Positions 1 to 9,919 of a stretch of 64,000 nucleotides of DNA are shown here, one piece after another (the first letter of the stretch is position 1; each line of letters begins with the position of its first letter). The position numbers were made by a program, and so were the translations under genes. Source of the stretch: Roseovarius pacificus (GTDB lineage Bacteria; Pseudomonadota; Alphaproteobacteria; Rhodobacterales; Rhodobacteraceae); the NCBI RefSeq assembly GCF_900142665.1, contig NZ_FRBR01000006.1, positions 62,001 through 126,000 on the forward strand. The letters run 5' to 3'. The notes below the pieces were generated by a model, which made no database searches, was not told the DNA's origin, and saw nothing but the letters and a program-made list of their open reading frames with translations.

Positions 1-1
1 G

Positions 2-370
2 TCCTCTCGGCTGGTCAGCTTTGACCGTTCACTGGAAGAGGCCGCGCTCGATCTGGGCTGTTCGCCGATGCAGGCGTTTCGCCTTGTCACCCTGCCCATC
101 ATCGCGCCTGCGGTGATTTCCGGCTGGCTGCTGGCCTTTACCCTGTCGCTGGACGATCTGGTGATCGCATCCTTTACCGCCGGTCCGTCGGCCACCACCC
201 TGCCGATCAAGATCTGGTCGTCGATCCGCCTGGGCGTCAGCCCCGAGATCAACGCATTGTCCACGCTGATGATCGCCGTGGTCGCCGTTGGGGTCATCAC
301 CGCCTCGATCGTGACGAAACGTGCGGCCCTGCGGCAACAGGCAGATCAACGCGCCGCCGAACGCGCATGA
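2..370 (+). CDS. ABC transporter permease, PotI-like (partial, C-terminal end)
   Basis: The frame is open from base 2, so the N-terminal half lies outside the window; 122 residues remain. The peptide begins SSRLVSFDRSLEEAALDLG and continues into ...RLVTLPIIAPAVISG. This is the EAA loop of binding-protein-dependent inner-membrane permeases, through which they contact the ATPase subunit. Two hydrophobic segments follow (about residues 38-57 and 78-105). The wording of the EAA loop and the TLPIKIW...G segment resemble the PotC/PotI spermidine/putrescine permeases. Its stop overlaps the start of the next gene (ATGA), an FAD amine oxidase, which fits polyamine uptake and degradation. The exact substrate is inferred from that neighbour. 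Confidence 0.85.
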   Translation, partial: SSRLVSFDRSLEEAALDLGCSPMQAFRLVTLPIIAPAVISGWLLAFTLSLDDLVIASFTAGPSATTLPIKIWSSIRLGVSPEINALSTLMIAVVAVGVITASIVTKRAALRQQADQRAAERA

Positions 371-1692
371 AACACGTCTTTCCCGAGCACACCTATGGCG
401 ATGCGCCCCGTGCGCAGTGCTATTGGGGCGATACGGTGTCCGATCCCGGCTATCCTGCCGCCTCGGGGCAGATCACCTGCGATATCGCGGTGATCGGCGC
501 GGGCTTTACCGGCCTTTCCGCCGCCTTGCATCTGGCCGAATCCGGGGCCGATGTAGCCGTATTAGAGACGAATACACCCGGCTGGGGCGCCTCGGGGCGC
601 AATGGCGGATTCTGCTGTCTTGGCGGGTTCGGGGCCCCCGACCCGGTGATCGCCAAGCTGCACGGCGAAAACGCCCGCGCCGAGGCCCGCCGCGCCGAAA
701 TGGCCGCCGTCGAAACCGCCGCCGATCTGATCGAGCGCCACGATTTGCAGGTCAACCGCCACTCGGACGGCGAAACCGTCATGGGCTTCACCCCCAGATC
801 GCTGGCCGGGTTCGAAGCCGAGTCGAAACGGATCGAGGTCGATCTCGGCATCACGCCACAAATCATCCCGAACGAAGATCTGGCACAGCACGGCATGACC
901 GGCCCGTTCCACTGCGGCATGAGTATTCCGGTGGGGTTCGCCCTGAACCCGGCCAAATACGCGCTTGGCCTCGCACAGGCGGCCAGCACGCAGGGCGCGC
1001 GTATCTTTTCGCGCTCACCCGTGCAGCGGATCGACCACGGCAATCGCTTTACCCTGCATACGGATAGCGCCCGGATCACCGCCAAACGCCTGATCGTAGC
1101 AACCAACGGCTATTCCTCGGACGACCTGCCGCGCTGGATGCGGGCGCGATACCTGCCTGCGCAATCCAATGTGCTGGTCACCCGCACCCTGTCGGACGAA
1201 GAGATCGCCGAACAGGGCTGGTCCAGCCACCAGATGGCCTATGACGAACGGTTCTTCCTGCATTATTTCCGCCTGATGCCCAACCGGCGCTTCCTGTTCG
1301 GGATGCGTGGCGGGTTGTTCAGCTCCCCGGCACAGGATGCCCGCATGCACCGCACGATCCGCAGCCATTTCGAGCGGATGTTCCCCGCCTGGGCGCATGT
1401 CGATACCCCCTATAGCTGGAACGGGTTGCTCAGCCTGTCGCGCGACATGACCCCCTATGCCGGCCCGATCCCCGAAATGCCGGGGGCCTTCACCGCGCTC
1501 AGCTATCAGGGCAACGGCGTGGCGATGGCCAGCCACGCGGGGGCGATCCTTGCCGATCTGGTACAGGACAAGACACCAAGCCGCGCCTATCCGTCCATCC
1601 TGCGCAAACCGCCCCGGCGCTTTCCCCTGGGCCGTTTCCGGCGCGCATGGCTTTGGCCGCCCTACGCGGTGGCTGCATTGACCGGCGGGTAA
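367..1692 (+). CDS. FAD-dependent amine oxidoreductase, DAO family (PuuB-like)
   Basis: This 441-residue protein has a dinucleotide-binding motif IGAGFTG at about residues 43-49, followed by the acidic end of the second strand (VAVLE). An ASGRNGG segment just downstream is typical of D-amino-acid-oxidase-fold enzymes that bind FAD. The C-terminal YQGNGVAMASHAG segment is the second FAD-contacting region. The arrangement and length match gamma-glutamylputrescine oxidases and related amine oxidases. The start overlaps the stop of the polyamine-type permease by four bases, so the two are co-transcribed and probably translationally coupled. That context supports oxidation of an imported amine in the cytoplasm. 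The substrate cannot be read from the sequence; sarcosine- or glycine-type amines remain possible. Confidence 0.85.
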   Translation: MKHVFPEHTYGDAPRAQCYWGDTVSDPGYPAASGQITCDIAVIGAGFTGLSAALHLAESGADVAVLETNTPGWGASGRNGGFCCLGGFGAPDPVIAKLHGENARAEARRAEMAAVETAADLIERHDLQVNRHSDGETVMGFTPRSLAGFEAESKRIEVDLGITPQIIPNEDLAQHGMTGPFHCGMSIPVGFALNPAKYALGLAQAASTQGARIFSRSPVQRIDHGNRFTLHTDSARITAKRLIVATNGYSSDDLPRWMRARYLPAQSNVLVTRTLSDEEIAEQGWSSHQMAYDERFFLHYFRLMPNRRFLFGMRGGLFSSPAQDARMHRTIRSHFERMFPAWAHVDTPYSWNGLLSLSRDMTPYAGPIPEMPGAFTALSYQGNGVAMASHAGAILADLVQDKTPSRAYPSILRKPPRRFPLGRFRRAWLWPPYAVAALTGG

Positions 1693-1697
1693 CAGGC

Positions 1698-2621
1698 TTA
1701 GCCCTGCGGGGTACGCAATGCACGGGCCTGCCCACGCTTCAGGCCCAGATGACGCTCGCGCAGGATGATGATGATCCCCGCCGCAATCACCAACACCGCA
1801 CCCAGCAACATCGGCCCGGTCGGCACCTCGTCGAAAATCACGTACCCGATCGCCAGCGCGAACAGCATCGACGCATAATCGAACGGCGCCACCACACTGG
1901 CATCGGCAAAGCGATAGGCCGAAGTCAGGAAAATCTGCGCGATGCCGCCGATCAGCCCCGCGAGGATCAGATAAACAGTCTCTGTTCCGCCCGGAATCGT
2001 CCAGCCAAAGGGAATCGTCAGCAACGACAGCAAGGTCGAGGTGGCCGAGAAATAGAACACGATGGCACTGGTTTGCTCGGTCGCCACCAGCTTGCGGATA
2101 TAGATCTGCGCCAGCGCCGCACAGGTGGCCCCCATCAGAACCATCACCGCGCCCACGGCCTGCGTGGTCTGCACCGTTTCGCCCGTCAGCGTGCTCAGGC
2201 GCGGGGCCAGCACGATCAGAACCCCCACCAGCCCCAGCGCGACCGCCCCGATCCGGAACAGGCCCACCCGCTCGTCCAGGAACATCGCCGCGAACACTAC
2301 CGTCAGCAGCGGCGCGGTATAGCCCAGCGCCGTGACCTCGGGCAGCGGCAGCAGGCCAAGACCGGCAAACATCAGCCCCATCGCCGCCGTGCCCACGAAC
2401 CCGCGCCAGAAATGCCCCATCGGCGACGTCACCCGCAGCCCCGTGCGCAGATCGCCGCGCACCGCCAGCCATGTCAAAATCACCGGAATCGCGAACAACG
2501 AGCGGAAAAACACCGCCTGGCCCGGCGGCACGGCATCCGACGCCGCCTTGATCAGCGAGGACATGACCACGAACAGGATCACGGAACAAAGTTTGAGGGC
2601 AATCCCCTTGAATGGGCTCAT
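1698..2621 (-). CDS. EamA/DMT family transporter
   Basis: This 307-residue membrane protein has about ten hydrophobic segments arranged as two EamA repeats, the layout of drug/metabolite exporters of the RhaT/YdcZ type. The second half begins near AVGAVMVLMGATCAALAQIY. I chose the ATG at 2621 (MSPFKGIALKL) because a GGAAGGAAA ribosome site lies eight bases upstream; the frame stays open upstream but that part would add a charged stretch before the first membrane helix. The gene is convergent with the FAD oxidase, with five bases between the stops. Substrate is unknown; family members export amino acids, nucleosides or drugs. Confidence 0.85.
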   Translation of the reverse strand: MSPFKGIALKLCSVILFVVMSSLIKAASDAVPPGQAVFFRSLFAIPVILTWLAVRGDLRTGLRVTSPMGHFWRGFVGTAAMGLMFAGLGLLPLPEVTALGYTAPLLTVVFAAMFLDERVGLFRIGAVALGLVGVLIVLAPRLSTLTGETVQTTQAVGAVMVLMGATCAALAQIYIRKLVATEQTSAIVFYFSATSTLLSLLTIPFGWTIPGGTETVYLILAGLIGGIAQIFLTSAYRFADASVVAPFDYASMLFALAIGYVIFDEVPTGPMLLGAVLVIAAGIIIILRERHLGLKRGQARALRTPQG

Positions 2622-2764
2622 CTGCGCGTTTCCTTCCACGCGCATGATTGCGGCGACCCGGCAGAGAAATCAATCCGCTTGCACCACAATCCACCCTTCA
2701 ACGAGGCGCATAGCTGATCCCGGTCAGGCAGAAACAGTCACTATTCCAGCCTGAACAGACAATC

Positions 2765-3259
2765 TCAGCTTTCCGGCAACACCCAGTCCGGGCGCGGAAA
2801 ATGGCAGGTATAGCCCTGCGGAAAGCGTTCCAGATAATCCTGATGCTCGGGCTCGGCCTCCCAGAAATCGCCGACGGGCTCGACCTCGGTCACCACTTTT
2901 CCGGGCCAGCGTCCCGAGGCTTCGACATCGGCGATGGTCTTCAACGCCATCTCCTTCTGCGCCTCGTCCACATAGTAAATCGCCGAACGATAGGACATGC
3001 CCATATCGTTCCCCTGCCGGTTCAGTGTCGTCGGATCGTGGATCTGGAAAAACACCTCCAGCAACTTGCGATAGCTGATCCTGCCGGGATCGAAGATGAT
3101 CTCGATCCCCTCGGCATGGGTGCCGTGATTGCGATAGGTGGCGTTGGGCACATCCCCGCCGGTATAGCCGACACGGGTGGAAATCACCCCGTCCAGCTTG
3201 CGGATCAGGTCCTGCATTCCCCAGAAACAGCCCCCCGCCAGTACGGCACGTTCGCTCAT
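2765..3259 (-). CDS. msrA: peptide-methionine (S)-S-oxide reductase MsrA
   Basis: MsrA reduces the S epimer of methionine sulfoxide in oxidised proteins. The catalytic cysteine is C11 in GCFWG, followed by the conserved [23 protein letters not shown] and RSAIYY blocks. A second cysteine near the C-terminus (C152, in [10 protein letters not shown]) is placed to resolve the sulfenic acid. The residues after GCFWG are MQ where many MsrA proteins carry TE, a minor variation. The start overlaps the end of msrB by four bases, so msrB-msrA form a translationally coupled pair repairing both epimers. At 164 residues it is the short form without an extension. Confidence 0.96.
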   Translation of the reverse strand: MSERAVLAGGCFWGMQDLIRKLDGVISTRVGYTGGDVPNATYRNHGTHAEGIEIIFDPGRISYRKLLEVFFQIHDPTTLNRQGNDMGMSYRSAIYYVDEAQKEMALKTIADVEASGRWPGKVVTEVEPVGDFWEAEPEHQDYLERFPQGYTCHFPRPDWVLPES

Positions 3260-3705
3260 GTCACGTCCTCCACCTGATCCAGGTAATCGCCATAGCCCTC
3301 AGCCTCCATGTCGTCGCGATGGATGAACCGCAGGCTGGCCGAATTGATGCAATAGCGCAAACCGCCCCGGTCCTGCGGCCCGTCGGGAAACACATGCCCC
3401 AGATGGCTGTCGCCATGGGTGCTGCGCACCTCGGTGCGGACCATGCCGTGACTGTCATCGCGCAGCTCGTTGATATGCGCAGGCTCGATCGGCTTGGTGA
3501 AACTGGGCCAGCCACAGCCCGATTCATACTTGTCCGAGGACGCAAACAGCGGCTCCCCCGAGACAATATCCACGTAAATCCCCGGCTCCTTATTCTCCAG
3601 ATACCGGCCCGTGCCGGGCCGCTCGGTCCCGCTTTCCTGCGTGACCCAGTATTGCTCCGGGTCCAGGGCGGCGATTGCATCGGGGTCTTTGGTATACCTG
3701 GTCAT
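3256..3705 (-). CDS. msrB: peptide-methionine (R)-S-oxide reductase MsrB (zinc-less form)
   Basis: MsrB reduces the R epimer of methionine sulfoxide. The 149-residue protein has the GCGWPSF block with C64 (recycling position) and [11 protein letters not shown] with C119 as the catalytic cysteine, plus the [10 protein letters not shown] block. The two CxxC pairs that bind structural zinc in the E. coli enzyme are absent: one site reads [11 protein letters not shown] and the other [10 protein letters not shown]. The ATG at 3705 is preceded by AGGAG at seven bases; a GTG two codons upstream has the ribosome site too close. msrA follows with a four-base overlap. No redox-responsive promoter was recognised upstream. 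Confidence 0.95.
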   Translation of the reverse strand: MTRYTKDPDAIAALDPEQYWVTQESGTERPGTGRYLENKEPGIYVDIVSGEPLFASSDKYESGCGWPSFTKPIEPAHINELRDDSHGMVRTEVRSTHGDSHLGHVFPDGPQDRGGLRYCINSASLRFIHRDDMEAEGYGDYLDQVEDVT

Positions 3706-3767
3706 TCTCACGCTCCTGTTCCTGTCCCTTCAAAAGATGGGGCAAAGGACGACCGATGAAAGGGGGC

Positions 3768-4808
3768 TCACCCCTCCCAGTCCATCACAACCTTGCCAGA
3801 ATTGCCCGAAATCATCGCCGCGAACCCCTGCTCGAACGCGTCGATATGAATCCGATGCGTGATCAGGCCCGACACGTCCAGCCCCGACTGCACCAGCGCG
3901 ATCATCTTGTACCATGTCTCGTACATCTCGCGGCCATAGATGCCCTTGATCTGAAGCATCTTGAAAATCACCGTGTTCCAGTCCACCGGGAATTCCGTCG
4001 GCGCGATCCCGAGCAGGGCCAGCTTGCCGCCATTGTTCATCCGCGCGATCATCTGCTGCATCGCCGGGGCCGCGCCCGACATTTCCAGCCCCACGTCGAA
4101 CCCTTCGGTCATGCCGATCTCGTCCATCACGTCGCGCAGGGTCTCGTTGCCCACATCCACGACATGCTGCACCCCCATCCGGCGCGCCAGATCCAGCCGA
4201 TAGGGGTTGATATCGGTGATCACCACCTTGCGCGCGCCCACCTTCTGGGCCACCAGCGCGCCCATGATCCCGATTGGCCCGGCACCCGTCACCAACACAT
4301 CCTCACCCACCAGATCAAAGCTCAGCGCAGTATGCACCGCATTGCCCAGCGGATCGAAAATCGCGGCGATCTCGTCGGGGATGTCCTCGGGGATCGGCAC
4401 CACGTTACTTTCGGGGATGCACAGGTACTCGGCAAAGGCGCCGGGGCGGTTCACCCCCACGCCCTTTGTATTGCGGCACAGATGCCCCCGCCCGGCGCGG
4501 CAATTCCGGCAGGTTCCGCACACGATATGCCCCTCGCCCGATACACGCTGCCCGATACGATAGGTCCGCGCCGCCGCACCCATATCCACGATCTCACCGA
4601 CGAATTCATGCCCCACGACCATCGGCACCGGCACCGTTTTCGCGCTGAATTCGTCCCACTTCCAGATATGCACGTCGGTGCCGCAAATCGCGGTTTTCTT
4701 TATCTTGATCAGCACGTCGTTCGGCCCCGGTTCGGGCACCGGAACGTTCTGCATCCACAGCCCCTCTTCGGGCCGCGCCTTGACCAGCGCCTTCATCTCG
4801 TTCGTCAT
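3768..4808 (-). CDS. tdh: L-threonine 3-dehydrogenase
   Basis: Tdh oxidises L-threonine with NAD+ to 2-amino-3-ketobutyrate, which the upstream gene product Kbl splits to glycine and acetyl-CoA. The 346-residue protein is a zinc medium-chain dehydrogenase. Catalytic zinc ligands lie around C42 and H67-E68, and the four-cysteine structural site is at C97, C100, C103 and C111. The NAD-binding glycine motif is [12 protein letters not shown]. The ATG overlaps the kbl stop (ATGA). A small GC-rich hairpin covers the stop codon (about 3760-3777) and may act as a weak terminator. Confidence 0.96.
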   Translation of the reverse strand: MTNEMKALVKARPEEGLWMQNVPVPEPGPNDVLIKIKKTAICGTDVHIWKWDEFSAKTVPVPMVVGHEFVGEIVDMGAAARTYRIGQRVSGEGHIVCGTCRNCRAGRGHLCRNTKGVGVNRPGAFAEYLCIPESNVVPIPEDIPDEIAAIFDPLGNAVHTALSFDLVGEDVLVTGAGPIGIMGALVAQKVGARKVVITDINPYRLDLARRMGVQHVVDVGNETLRDVMDEIGMTEGFDVGLEMSGAAPAMQQMIARMNNGGKLALLGIAPTEFPVDWNTVIFKMLQIKGIYGREMYETWYKMIALVQSGLDVSGLITHRIHIDAFEQGFAAMISGNSGKVVMDWEG

Positions 4809-6001
4809 CGGATCACCCCCAGATCACGACCGACCGTTTCAAAGGCATCAATCGCCCGGTCCAGCATCGCGCGATCATGCGCCGCGCTCATCTGGGTGCG
4901 GATGCGGTCCTGATCCTTCGGCACCACCGGAAAGCTGAAAGCAGAGACAAACACACCGTGATCGTCCAGTTTCGCCGCCATCGCCTGCGCCAGTTTAGGG
5001 TCGCGCAACATCACCGGAATGATCGCATGATCGCCGGGCAACAGTTCGAACCCCAGCGCGCCCATACGTTCACGAAAATAGGCCGCGTTGTCCCAGATAC
5101 GGGCGCGGCGTTCGGCCCCGTCCTCCATCATCCCGAACACCTTCAGCGAGGCCGCCGCGATCACCGGCGCCAGCGTGTTGGAAAACAGATAGGGGCGCGA
5201 GCGCTGCCGCAGCCAGTCCACCACCGGCCCGCTGGCCACCGTATACCCGCCCGAGGCCCCGCCCAGTGCCTTGCCCAGCGTCCCGGTCAGAATATCCACC
5301 CGGTCCATGACCCCGAACTTTTCCGGCGTACCCCGGCCCGTATCGCCCACGAACCCCGTGGCATGGCAATCATCCACCATCACCATCGCATCGTAACGAT
5401 CCGCCAGATCGCAAATCTCGTCCAGTTTCGCGTAATAGCCATCCATCGAAAACACACCATCCGTGGCGATCAGGCGATGCCGCGCCCCCTGCGCGGCCTG
5501 CAAACACTGCTCCAGATCGGCCATATCGGAATTGGCGTACCGATGCCGCTGCGCCTTGCACAGGCGCACGCCGTCGATGATGCTGGCATGGTTCAGCGCA
5601 TCGGAAATGATCGCGTCCTCGGGGCCGAGAATCGTCTCGAACAAACCGGCATTCGCGTCAAAACAGCTTGGATACAGGATGCAATCCTCTTTCCCCAGAA
5701 ACCGCGCGATCACGCCTTCCAGCGCCTTGTGCTCTTCCTGCGTCCCGCAAATGAAGCGCACGCTCGCCATACCGAACCCGTACCGGTCCAGCGCCTCATG
5801 CGCGGCGGCGGTGATCTCGGGATTGTCGGCAAGCCCCAGATAGTTGTTGGCGCACAGGTTGATCACCTCGCGCCCGCCCTCCAGCATAACCTTCCCCGCC
5901 TGTTTGCTGGTGATCACCCGTTCGGATTTATACAACCCCTCGTCGCGCAGCCCTTCAAGGCGTCCGGCAATATCCTCGTCAAAACGGTCTCTTGCACTCA
6001 T
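4805..6001 (-). CDS. kbl: glycine C-acetyltransferase (2-amino-3-ketobutyrate CoA ligase)
   Basis: Kbl is a PLP enzyme of the alpha-oxoamine synthase family that cleaves 2-amino-3-ketobutyrate with CoA to glycine and acetyl-CoA. The 398-residue length equals the E. coli enzyme, and the predicted Schiff-base lysine is K244 in [12 protein letters not shown]. Other family blocks are [17 protein letters not shown] and [10 protein letters not shown]. The ribosome site AAGGACAAGGCAG precedes the ATG at 6001. The gene is first in a kbl-tdh unit with a four-base overlap, the usual threonine-degradation arrangement. A HyuA-type gene lies 26 bases upstream in the same direction and may share its transcript. 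Confidence 0.97.
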   Translation of the reverse strand: MSARDRFDEDIAGRLEGLRDEGLYKSERVITSKQAGKVMLEGGREVINLCANNYLGLADNPEITAAAHEALDRYGFGMASVRFICGTQEEHKALEGVIARFLGKEDCILYPSCFDANAGLFETILGPEDAIISDALNHASIIDGVRLCKAQRHRYANSDMADLEQCLQAAQGARHRLIATDGVFSMDGYYAKLDEICDLADRYDAMVMVDDCHATGFVGDTGRGTPEKFGVMDRVDILTGTLGKALGGASGGYTVASGPVVDWLRQRSRPYLFSNTLAPVIAAASLKVFGMMEDGAERRARIWDNAAYFRERMGALGFELLPGDHAIIPVMLRDPKLAQAMAAKLDDHGVFVSAFSFPVVPKDQDRIRTQMSAAHDRAMLDRAIDAFETVGRDLGVIR

Positions 6002-6027
6002 CTGCCTTGTCCTTTCCCTGTTGTCGG

Positions 6028-8028
6028 TCAGACGGCGACGCGTGGCCTCCCTGTCGCCTCGACCGTGATTTCGGCCTCCAGAAACACCTCACGCCCTTCG
6101 GCCTGTGCGCTGCGCAGGTCTCGGGCGGCGTGGGTGTGTATATCTTCGGCCCCCGCCGCCACCGCCTCGGCCCGTGCCTCGGCCGTCAGCGCATTTTGCA
6201 AGGCCAGCATCGCCGCCTCAGCGTCTGTATGATCCTCCGGCCCGGTTTCCAGATGCACCCGGTATTTCCCTTCCGCCGGGCAGGTCACCGTACCGCTGCG
6301 CCGGATCGTAACACGACCCACCACCGCACCGATAGCATTGGCCACACCCGCATGTTCGGGCAGAACCATCCGGCAGCTCAGGCGCTGCCCCACCGCAGGG
6401 TAATAGGACGGGGCCGATGCCCCAAGCCCCACCACCGGCACGTTCAGCCCGCTTTCGATGCGCACCAGCCCGTGGTGATGGGCCAGCCCGCGCTGCATCA
6501 GAACATGGCGCGCCAGGTCTTCGGGGGAAAGCCCGAACTCATAGGCATCCTCGGCAAAAGCAGTCTCTAACAAGGCCAAAGATGTCTGATGCGTCAACTG
6601 ATCCACGATCATCTGCGCCAGTGTTTTGGGGTCGGGACACAGCATGTTACCACTGCCCGTGCGCCGCCGCCCCACCAACTCCAGCGCCTTGCGCGCCGCC
6701 GGCGCATCCCAATCCTTCAGGCGGCCCAGAACATGGCTGGCATCCGAAGGCGTGACCCCGGCCAACTGCACCAGCCCCCGCGCGACCAGCCGTTTCAGCG
6801 CCTGCCCCTCCAGCCGGGTTTTCAATATCTTTCCGGTCGGATGCACCTGATCGCCGATCCGTTGCAACAGGCTCTGTTCCCGCTCGGGCAGGCCATCGGC
6901 CTCGAGCCCCGGCACCGCCCGCACGAAACGCGCGTCATGCTCGTTCGGCACGGTGCGGCGCAACTGATCGTCCAGCGCGGCATGGACCACCTCGGGCGCT
7001 TCCGACGCGATCAGGCTGACCGGAATCAACCGCCGCGGCCCCAACGACACGCCCCCGTGCAGGCCCTCTTCCAGAACATGCACTTCGCTGTCACCGCCCA
7101 GCCCCGTGGTGCGCATCGCCACCGCCTCGACCATCGTGCGCCACGGCCCCACCTTGGCGCCCGCCGGGTCGATCATCGGGCGCCCATTGCGCAAAACGGC
7201 CACATCCGTCGTCGTGCCGCCGATATCCGAAACCAATGCCTCATCCGCCCCGGTCAGCCACCGCGCGCCCACGATACTGGCCGCCGGACCGCTGAGAATG
7301 GTCTCGATGGGCCGCTCGCGCGCCTGCTCGGCAGATACCAGCGCACCATCGCCGCGCACCACCATCAGCGGCGCATCAATGCCGAGCCGTTCCAGCGTGC
7401 CCTCGGCCCGGTTGATCAGCCGGGCGATCATCCCGATCAGCCGCGCGTTCAACAGCGCCGTCAACGCCCGCTTCGGGCCATTCAGCCTGGCCGACAGGTG
7501 ATGCGAACAGGATACGGGCCGCCCGGTAACCTCCTGCACGATCCGGGCCGCGCGCAATTCATGCGCCGGGTTGCGCGTGGCGAACTGCGCCGCCACGGCA
7601 TAGGCGGAAACGCCTGAATTCGTCTCTAACCATGCCCGAAGCGCGGTTTCATCCAGCGCCACGCGCTCGGCCCCGGCATGGCTGTGCCCGCCCGCGATCG
7701 CCACCGCCGGATCGCCCGCCAGCACCTCGCCCAGCCCGTGGCCTTCGATATCCTGTTCGCGAAACCCGATATAGATCAGCCCGGCGCGCCCGCCCTGCCC
7801 CTCGACCAAAGCATTGGTCGCCAGCGTCGTCGAAAGCGAGGCCAGACCGATCTGCCCGCGATCCGCGCCGCTTTGCTCCAGTACGGCGGAAATCGCCCGC
7901 TCGATCCCGATGGCCAGATCGTGCCGCGTGGTCAGCGCCTTGGCCTTGGCCACAACCTCGGTTTCGTTGCGGATCAGAACCGCATCTGTGTAGGTGCCAC
8001 CGGTATCGACCCCCAAAAGCAACGCCAT
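6028..8028 (-). CDS. hydantoinase/oxoprolinase family protein (HyuA-like)
   Basis: This 666-residue protein starts [19 protein letters not shown], the phosphate-1 loop of the actin-like ATPase fold that opens the Hydant_A_N domain. A second nucleotide loop, [13 protein letters not shown], lies near residues 262-274. Family members hydrolyse cyclic amides such as hydantoins or 5-oxoproline with ATP, normally paired with a HyuB subunit. No hyuB is adjacent, and the length (about 670 against about 700 residues) suggests a stand-alone HyuA-like branch whose substrate is unknown. The ribosome site AAGGAG sits eight bases before the ATG. The gene lies 49 bases after queG and 26 before kbl, on the same strand. 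Confidence 0.85.
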   Translation of the reverse strand: MALLLGVDTGGTYTDAVLIRNETEVVAKAKALTTRHDLAIGIERAISAVLEQSGADRGQIGLASLSTTLATNALVEGQGGRAGLIYIGFREQDIEGHGLGEVLAGDPAVAIAGGHSHAGAERVALDETALRAWLETNSGVSAYAVAAQFATRNPAHELRAARIVQEVTGRPVSCSHHLSARLNGPKRALTALLNARLIGMIARLINRAEGTLERLGIDAPLMVVRGDGALVSAEQARERPIETILSGPAASIVGARWLTGADEALVSDIGGTTTDVAVLRNGRPMIDPAGAKVGPWRTMVEAVAMRTTGLGGDSEVHVLEEGLHGGVSLGPRRLIPVSLIASEAPEVVHAALDDQLRRTVPNEHDARFVRAVPGLEADGLPEREQSLLQRIGDQVHPTGKILKTRLEGQALKRLVARGLVQLAGVTPSDASHVLGRLKDWDAPAARKALELVGRRRTGSGNMLCPDPKTLAQMIVDQLTHQTSLALLETAFAEDAYEFGLSPEDLARHVLMQRGLAHHHGLVRIESGLNVPVVGLGASAPSYYPAVGQRLSCRMVLPEHAGVANAIGAVVGRVTIRRSGTVTCPAEGKYRVHLETGPEDHTDAEAAMLALQNALTAEARAEAVAAGAEDIHTHAARDLRSAQAEGREVFLEAEITVEATGRPRVAV

Positions 8029-8077
8029 CTCGCCCGCTCCTTAACCCGTTCGCAAGCGGTGTAGCGGGTTTTGCGGA

Positions 8078-9127
8078 TCAATCCATCCCGTTTGCGGCAT
8101 GACGCAGTCGCAACACAGCCCAGCGCGCCGCATCCGCCACCGTTTCATTCGCATCCTCGCACAGCCCCTGCGCCACGTCGCTCAGCGCCGGATCGCCGGA
8201 ATTCCCTATGGCATACAGCACGTTGCGCACAAACCGGTCCCGCCCGATCCGCTTGATCGGGCTGCCGGAAAACCGCGCCCGGAACCCGGCATCGTCCAGC
8301 ACCGCCAGCTCGGCCAGCTTCGGCGCGATCAGATCCTCGCGCGCATGATACTTCACCTCGCGCGCCGCCACGGCGAACTTGTTCCACGGGCAGGCCGCCA
8401 GACAATCGTCGCAGCCATAAATCCGGTTGCCCATCCGCGCGCGCAGTTCTTCGTCCACTGGGCCCTTATGCTCGATCGTCAGATAGGAAATGCACCGCCG
8501 CGCATCCAACTGGTAAGGCGCGGGAAAGGCATCGGTCGGGCAGGCGTCCAGACAGGCCCGGCACGATCCGCAATGGTCGATTTCCGCAGGATCGGTCTCT
8601 AATTCCAGCGTGGTGAAAATCGACCCGATGAAAAACCAGCTGCCCAGATCACGGCTGACCAGATTGGTGTGCTTGCCTTGCCAGCCCAACCCGGCAGCCT
8701 GCCCCAGCGGCTTTTCCGGCACCGGCGCGGTATCCACGAACACCTTCACTTCGCCCCCGGCTTCGGCGATCAGCCACCGCGCCAGCCGCTTCAGCCGCTT
8801 TTTCAAAACATCATGATAATCGCGGTTTCGCGCATAAACAGAGACTGTTCCGACATCCCCTTGCGCCAATGTCGCCGTCGGATCGTCCGCGGGCGTATAG
8901 CTTTCGCCAAGCATCAGGATACTGCGCGCCTCAGGCCAAAGAGCATGCGGATCGCCCCGCCAATGGCTCCGCTCGGCCAGCCACCCCATCTGCCCGTGAT
9001 ACGCCTTGCCCAGAAACGCCGCCAGCCGGTCGGGCACATGCCCCACATCCCAGGGCCGGCACACCCGCGCCAGATCGAACCCCTCTTCAATGGCCCGTGC
9101 CACCAACTTGTCTTTCAAGCTGCCCAT
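8078..9127 (-). CDS. queG: epoxyqueuosine reductase QueG
   Basis: QueG performs the last step of queuosine synthesis, reducing epoxyqueuosine to queuosine in tRNA with a cobalamin cofactor and two [4Fe-4S] clusters. The 349-residue protein carries two ferredoxin-like motifs, [16 protein letters not shown] and [10 protein letters not shown]. The N-terminal [15 protein letters not shown] segment and the [15 protein letters not shown] block are typical of the cobalamin-dependent reductase domain. I chose the ATG at 9127 (MGSLKDKL). The open frame extends 99 codons upstream, but that part crosses the intergenic repeat and the glutathione transferase gene and has no family similarity. C-terminal residues form a short HEAT-like helical region. 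Confidence 0.93.
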   Translation of the reverse strand: MGSLKDKLVARAIEEGFDLARVCRPWDVGHVPDRLAAFLGKAYHGQMGWLAERSHWRGDPHALWPEARSILMLGESYTPADDPTATLAQGDVGTVSVYARNRDYHDVLKKRLKRLARWLIAEAGGEVKVFVDTAPVPEKPLGQAAGLGWQGKHTNLVSRDLGSWFFIGSIFTTLELETDPAEIDHCGSCRACLDACPTDAFPAPYQLDARRCISYLTIEHKGPVDEELRARMGNRIYGCDDCLAACPWNKFAVAAREVKYHAREDLIAPKLAELAVLDDAGFRARFSGSPIKRIGRDRFVRNVLYAIGNSGDPALSDVAQGLCEDANETVADAARWAVLRLRHAANGMD

Positions 9128-9128
9128 G

Positions 9129-9187
9129 GCTTCTTCTTGCTCAAAATATCCTGGGGGGAGGCCGCAGGCCGGGGGGCAAAGCCCCCA
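9129..9187 (-). repeat. short GC-rich palindromic intergenic element
   Basis: Read on the minus strand this element contains two perfect stem-loops: GGGGGC-TTT-GCCCCC, and GGCC-TGC-GGCC. They are followed by CCCCCCAGGATATTTTGAGC and a purine-rich AAGAAGAAG tail that ends just before the queG start. From memory, a near-identical string (CAGGATATTT followed by AAGAAGAAG) recurs between genes in many Rhodobacteraceae genomes. I therefore read it as a dispersed family element rather than a gene-specific terminator; only one copy is visible here. It fills almost the whole gap between the glutathione transferase stop and the queG start. Confidence 0.6.
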
Positions 9188-9189
9188 AC

Positions 9190-9855
9190 TCAGAAATCCA
9201 GATCGGCATAATGCGCCGGCGGCGGGAATCCGGGCACCTGATCGGCCAGAATGCCCCGGAATGCGGGCCGCGACTTGATCTTGGCATACCAGTCCTTGAC
9301 CGCCTCGCTGCGGTTCCAGTCCACGTCGCTGATATAATCCAGCGCGCTCAGATGCGCGGCGGCGGCGAAATCGGCCAGGGTCATGACATCCCCCGCCAGC
9401 CAGCGCCGCCGGTCCAGCAACCACGCCATGTAATCCAGATGATACTTGATCGCCCGCGCGCCCGCCTTGACATTGGTGCTGTCGGGAAAGCCCTGTTTCA
9501 TCACCTTCTTGTTCACCCGCTCATACAGCAGTTTCGAGGTGACTTCGGAATGGAACTTGTCATCGAACCACGCCACAAGGCGGCGCACCTCGTATCGCGC
9601 CTCGGCGCTTTTGGGCATCAGGGACGGTTCGGGATATTTCTCTTCCAGATATTCGCAGATCGCGGTGCTTTCGGCCATGGTCTGCCCGTCGATCTTCAGC
9701 ACCGGCACCTTGCCCGCCGGGTTGCGCCGCAGGAAATCCGGGTCTTTTTCCCAGTACCGTTCCTCTGTCAGTTCGCATTCGATCTTCTTTTCCGCAAGGC
9801 TCAGCCGCACCTTGCGGCAGAACGGTGACAACGGAACGTGATAGAGCTTGGCCAT
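9190..9855 (-). CDS. glutathione S-transferase family protein
   Basis: The 221-residue protein begins [20 protein letters not shown], a thioredoxin-fold N-terminal domain with a cysteine at residue 13 in SPFCRK, the position used by omega- or beta-like transferases. The glutathione-contacting [13 protein letters not shown] and [15 protein letters not shown] blocks follow. The C-terminal half is all-helical ([17 protein letters not shown] segment near residues 160-175). The start at 9855 is chosen because homology begins there; the open frame upstream lacks family features. The gene lies between mtgA and queG on the same strand. Substrate and whether it acts as a transferase or reductase cannot be told from sequence. 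Confidence 0.88.
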   Translation of the reverse strand: MAKLYHVPLSPFCRKVRLSLAEKKIECELTEERYWEKDPDFLRRNPAGKVPVLKIDGQTMAESTAICEYLEEKYPEPSLMPKSAEARYEVRRLVAWFDDKFHSEVTSKLLYERVNKKVMKQGFPDSTNVKAGARAIKYHLDYMAWLLDRRRWLAGDVMTLADFAAAAHLSALDYISDVDWNRSEAVKDWYAKIKSRPAFRGILADQVPGFPPPAHYADLDF

Positions 9856-9919
9856 GATCAAATCAAACCTTGGTCGAATGGTCGGGATGCCCCCTCCATG
9901 CCGTGAATGGGCACGGTTT

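Noticed and set aside
1015-2694. A 559-codon minus-strand frame spanning the FAD oxidase end and the EamA gene
   Set aside because: It overlaps two convincing genes in another frame and shows G/R/A-rich noise.
8043-8066. AACCCG...CGGGTT hairpin between queG and hyuA-like gene
   Set aside because: Stem is short and no T-run follows on the minus strand; it leads straight into the ribosome site.
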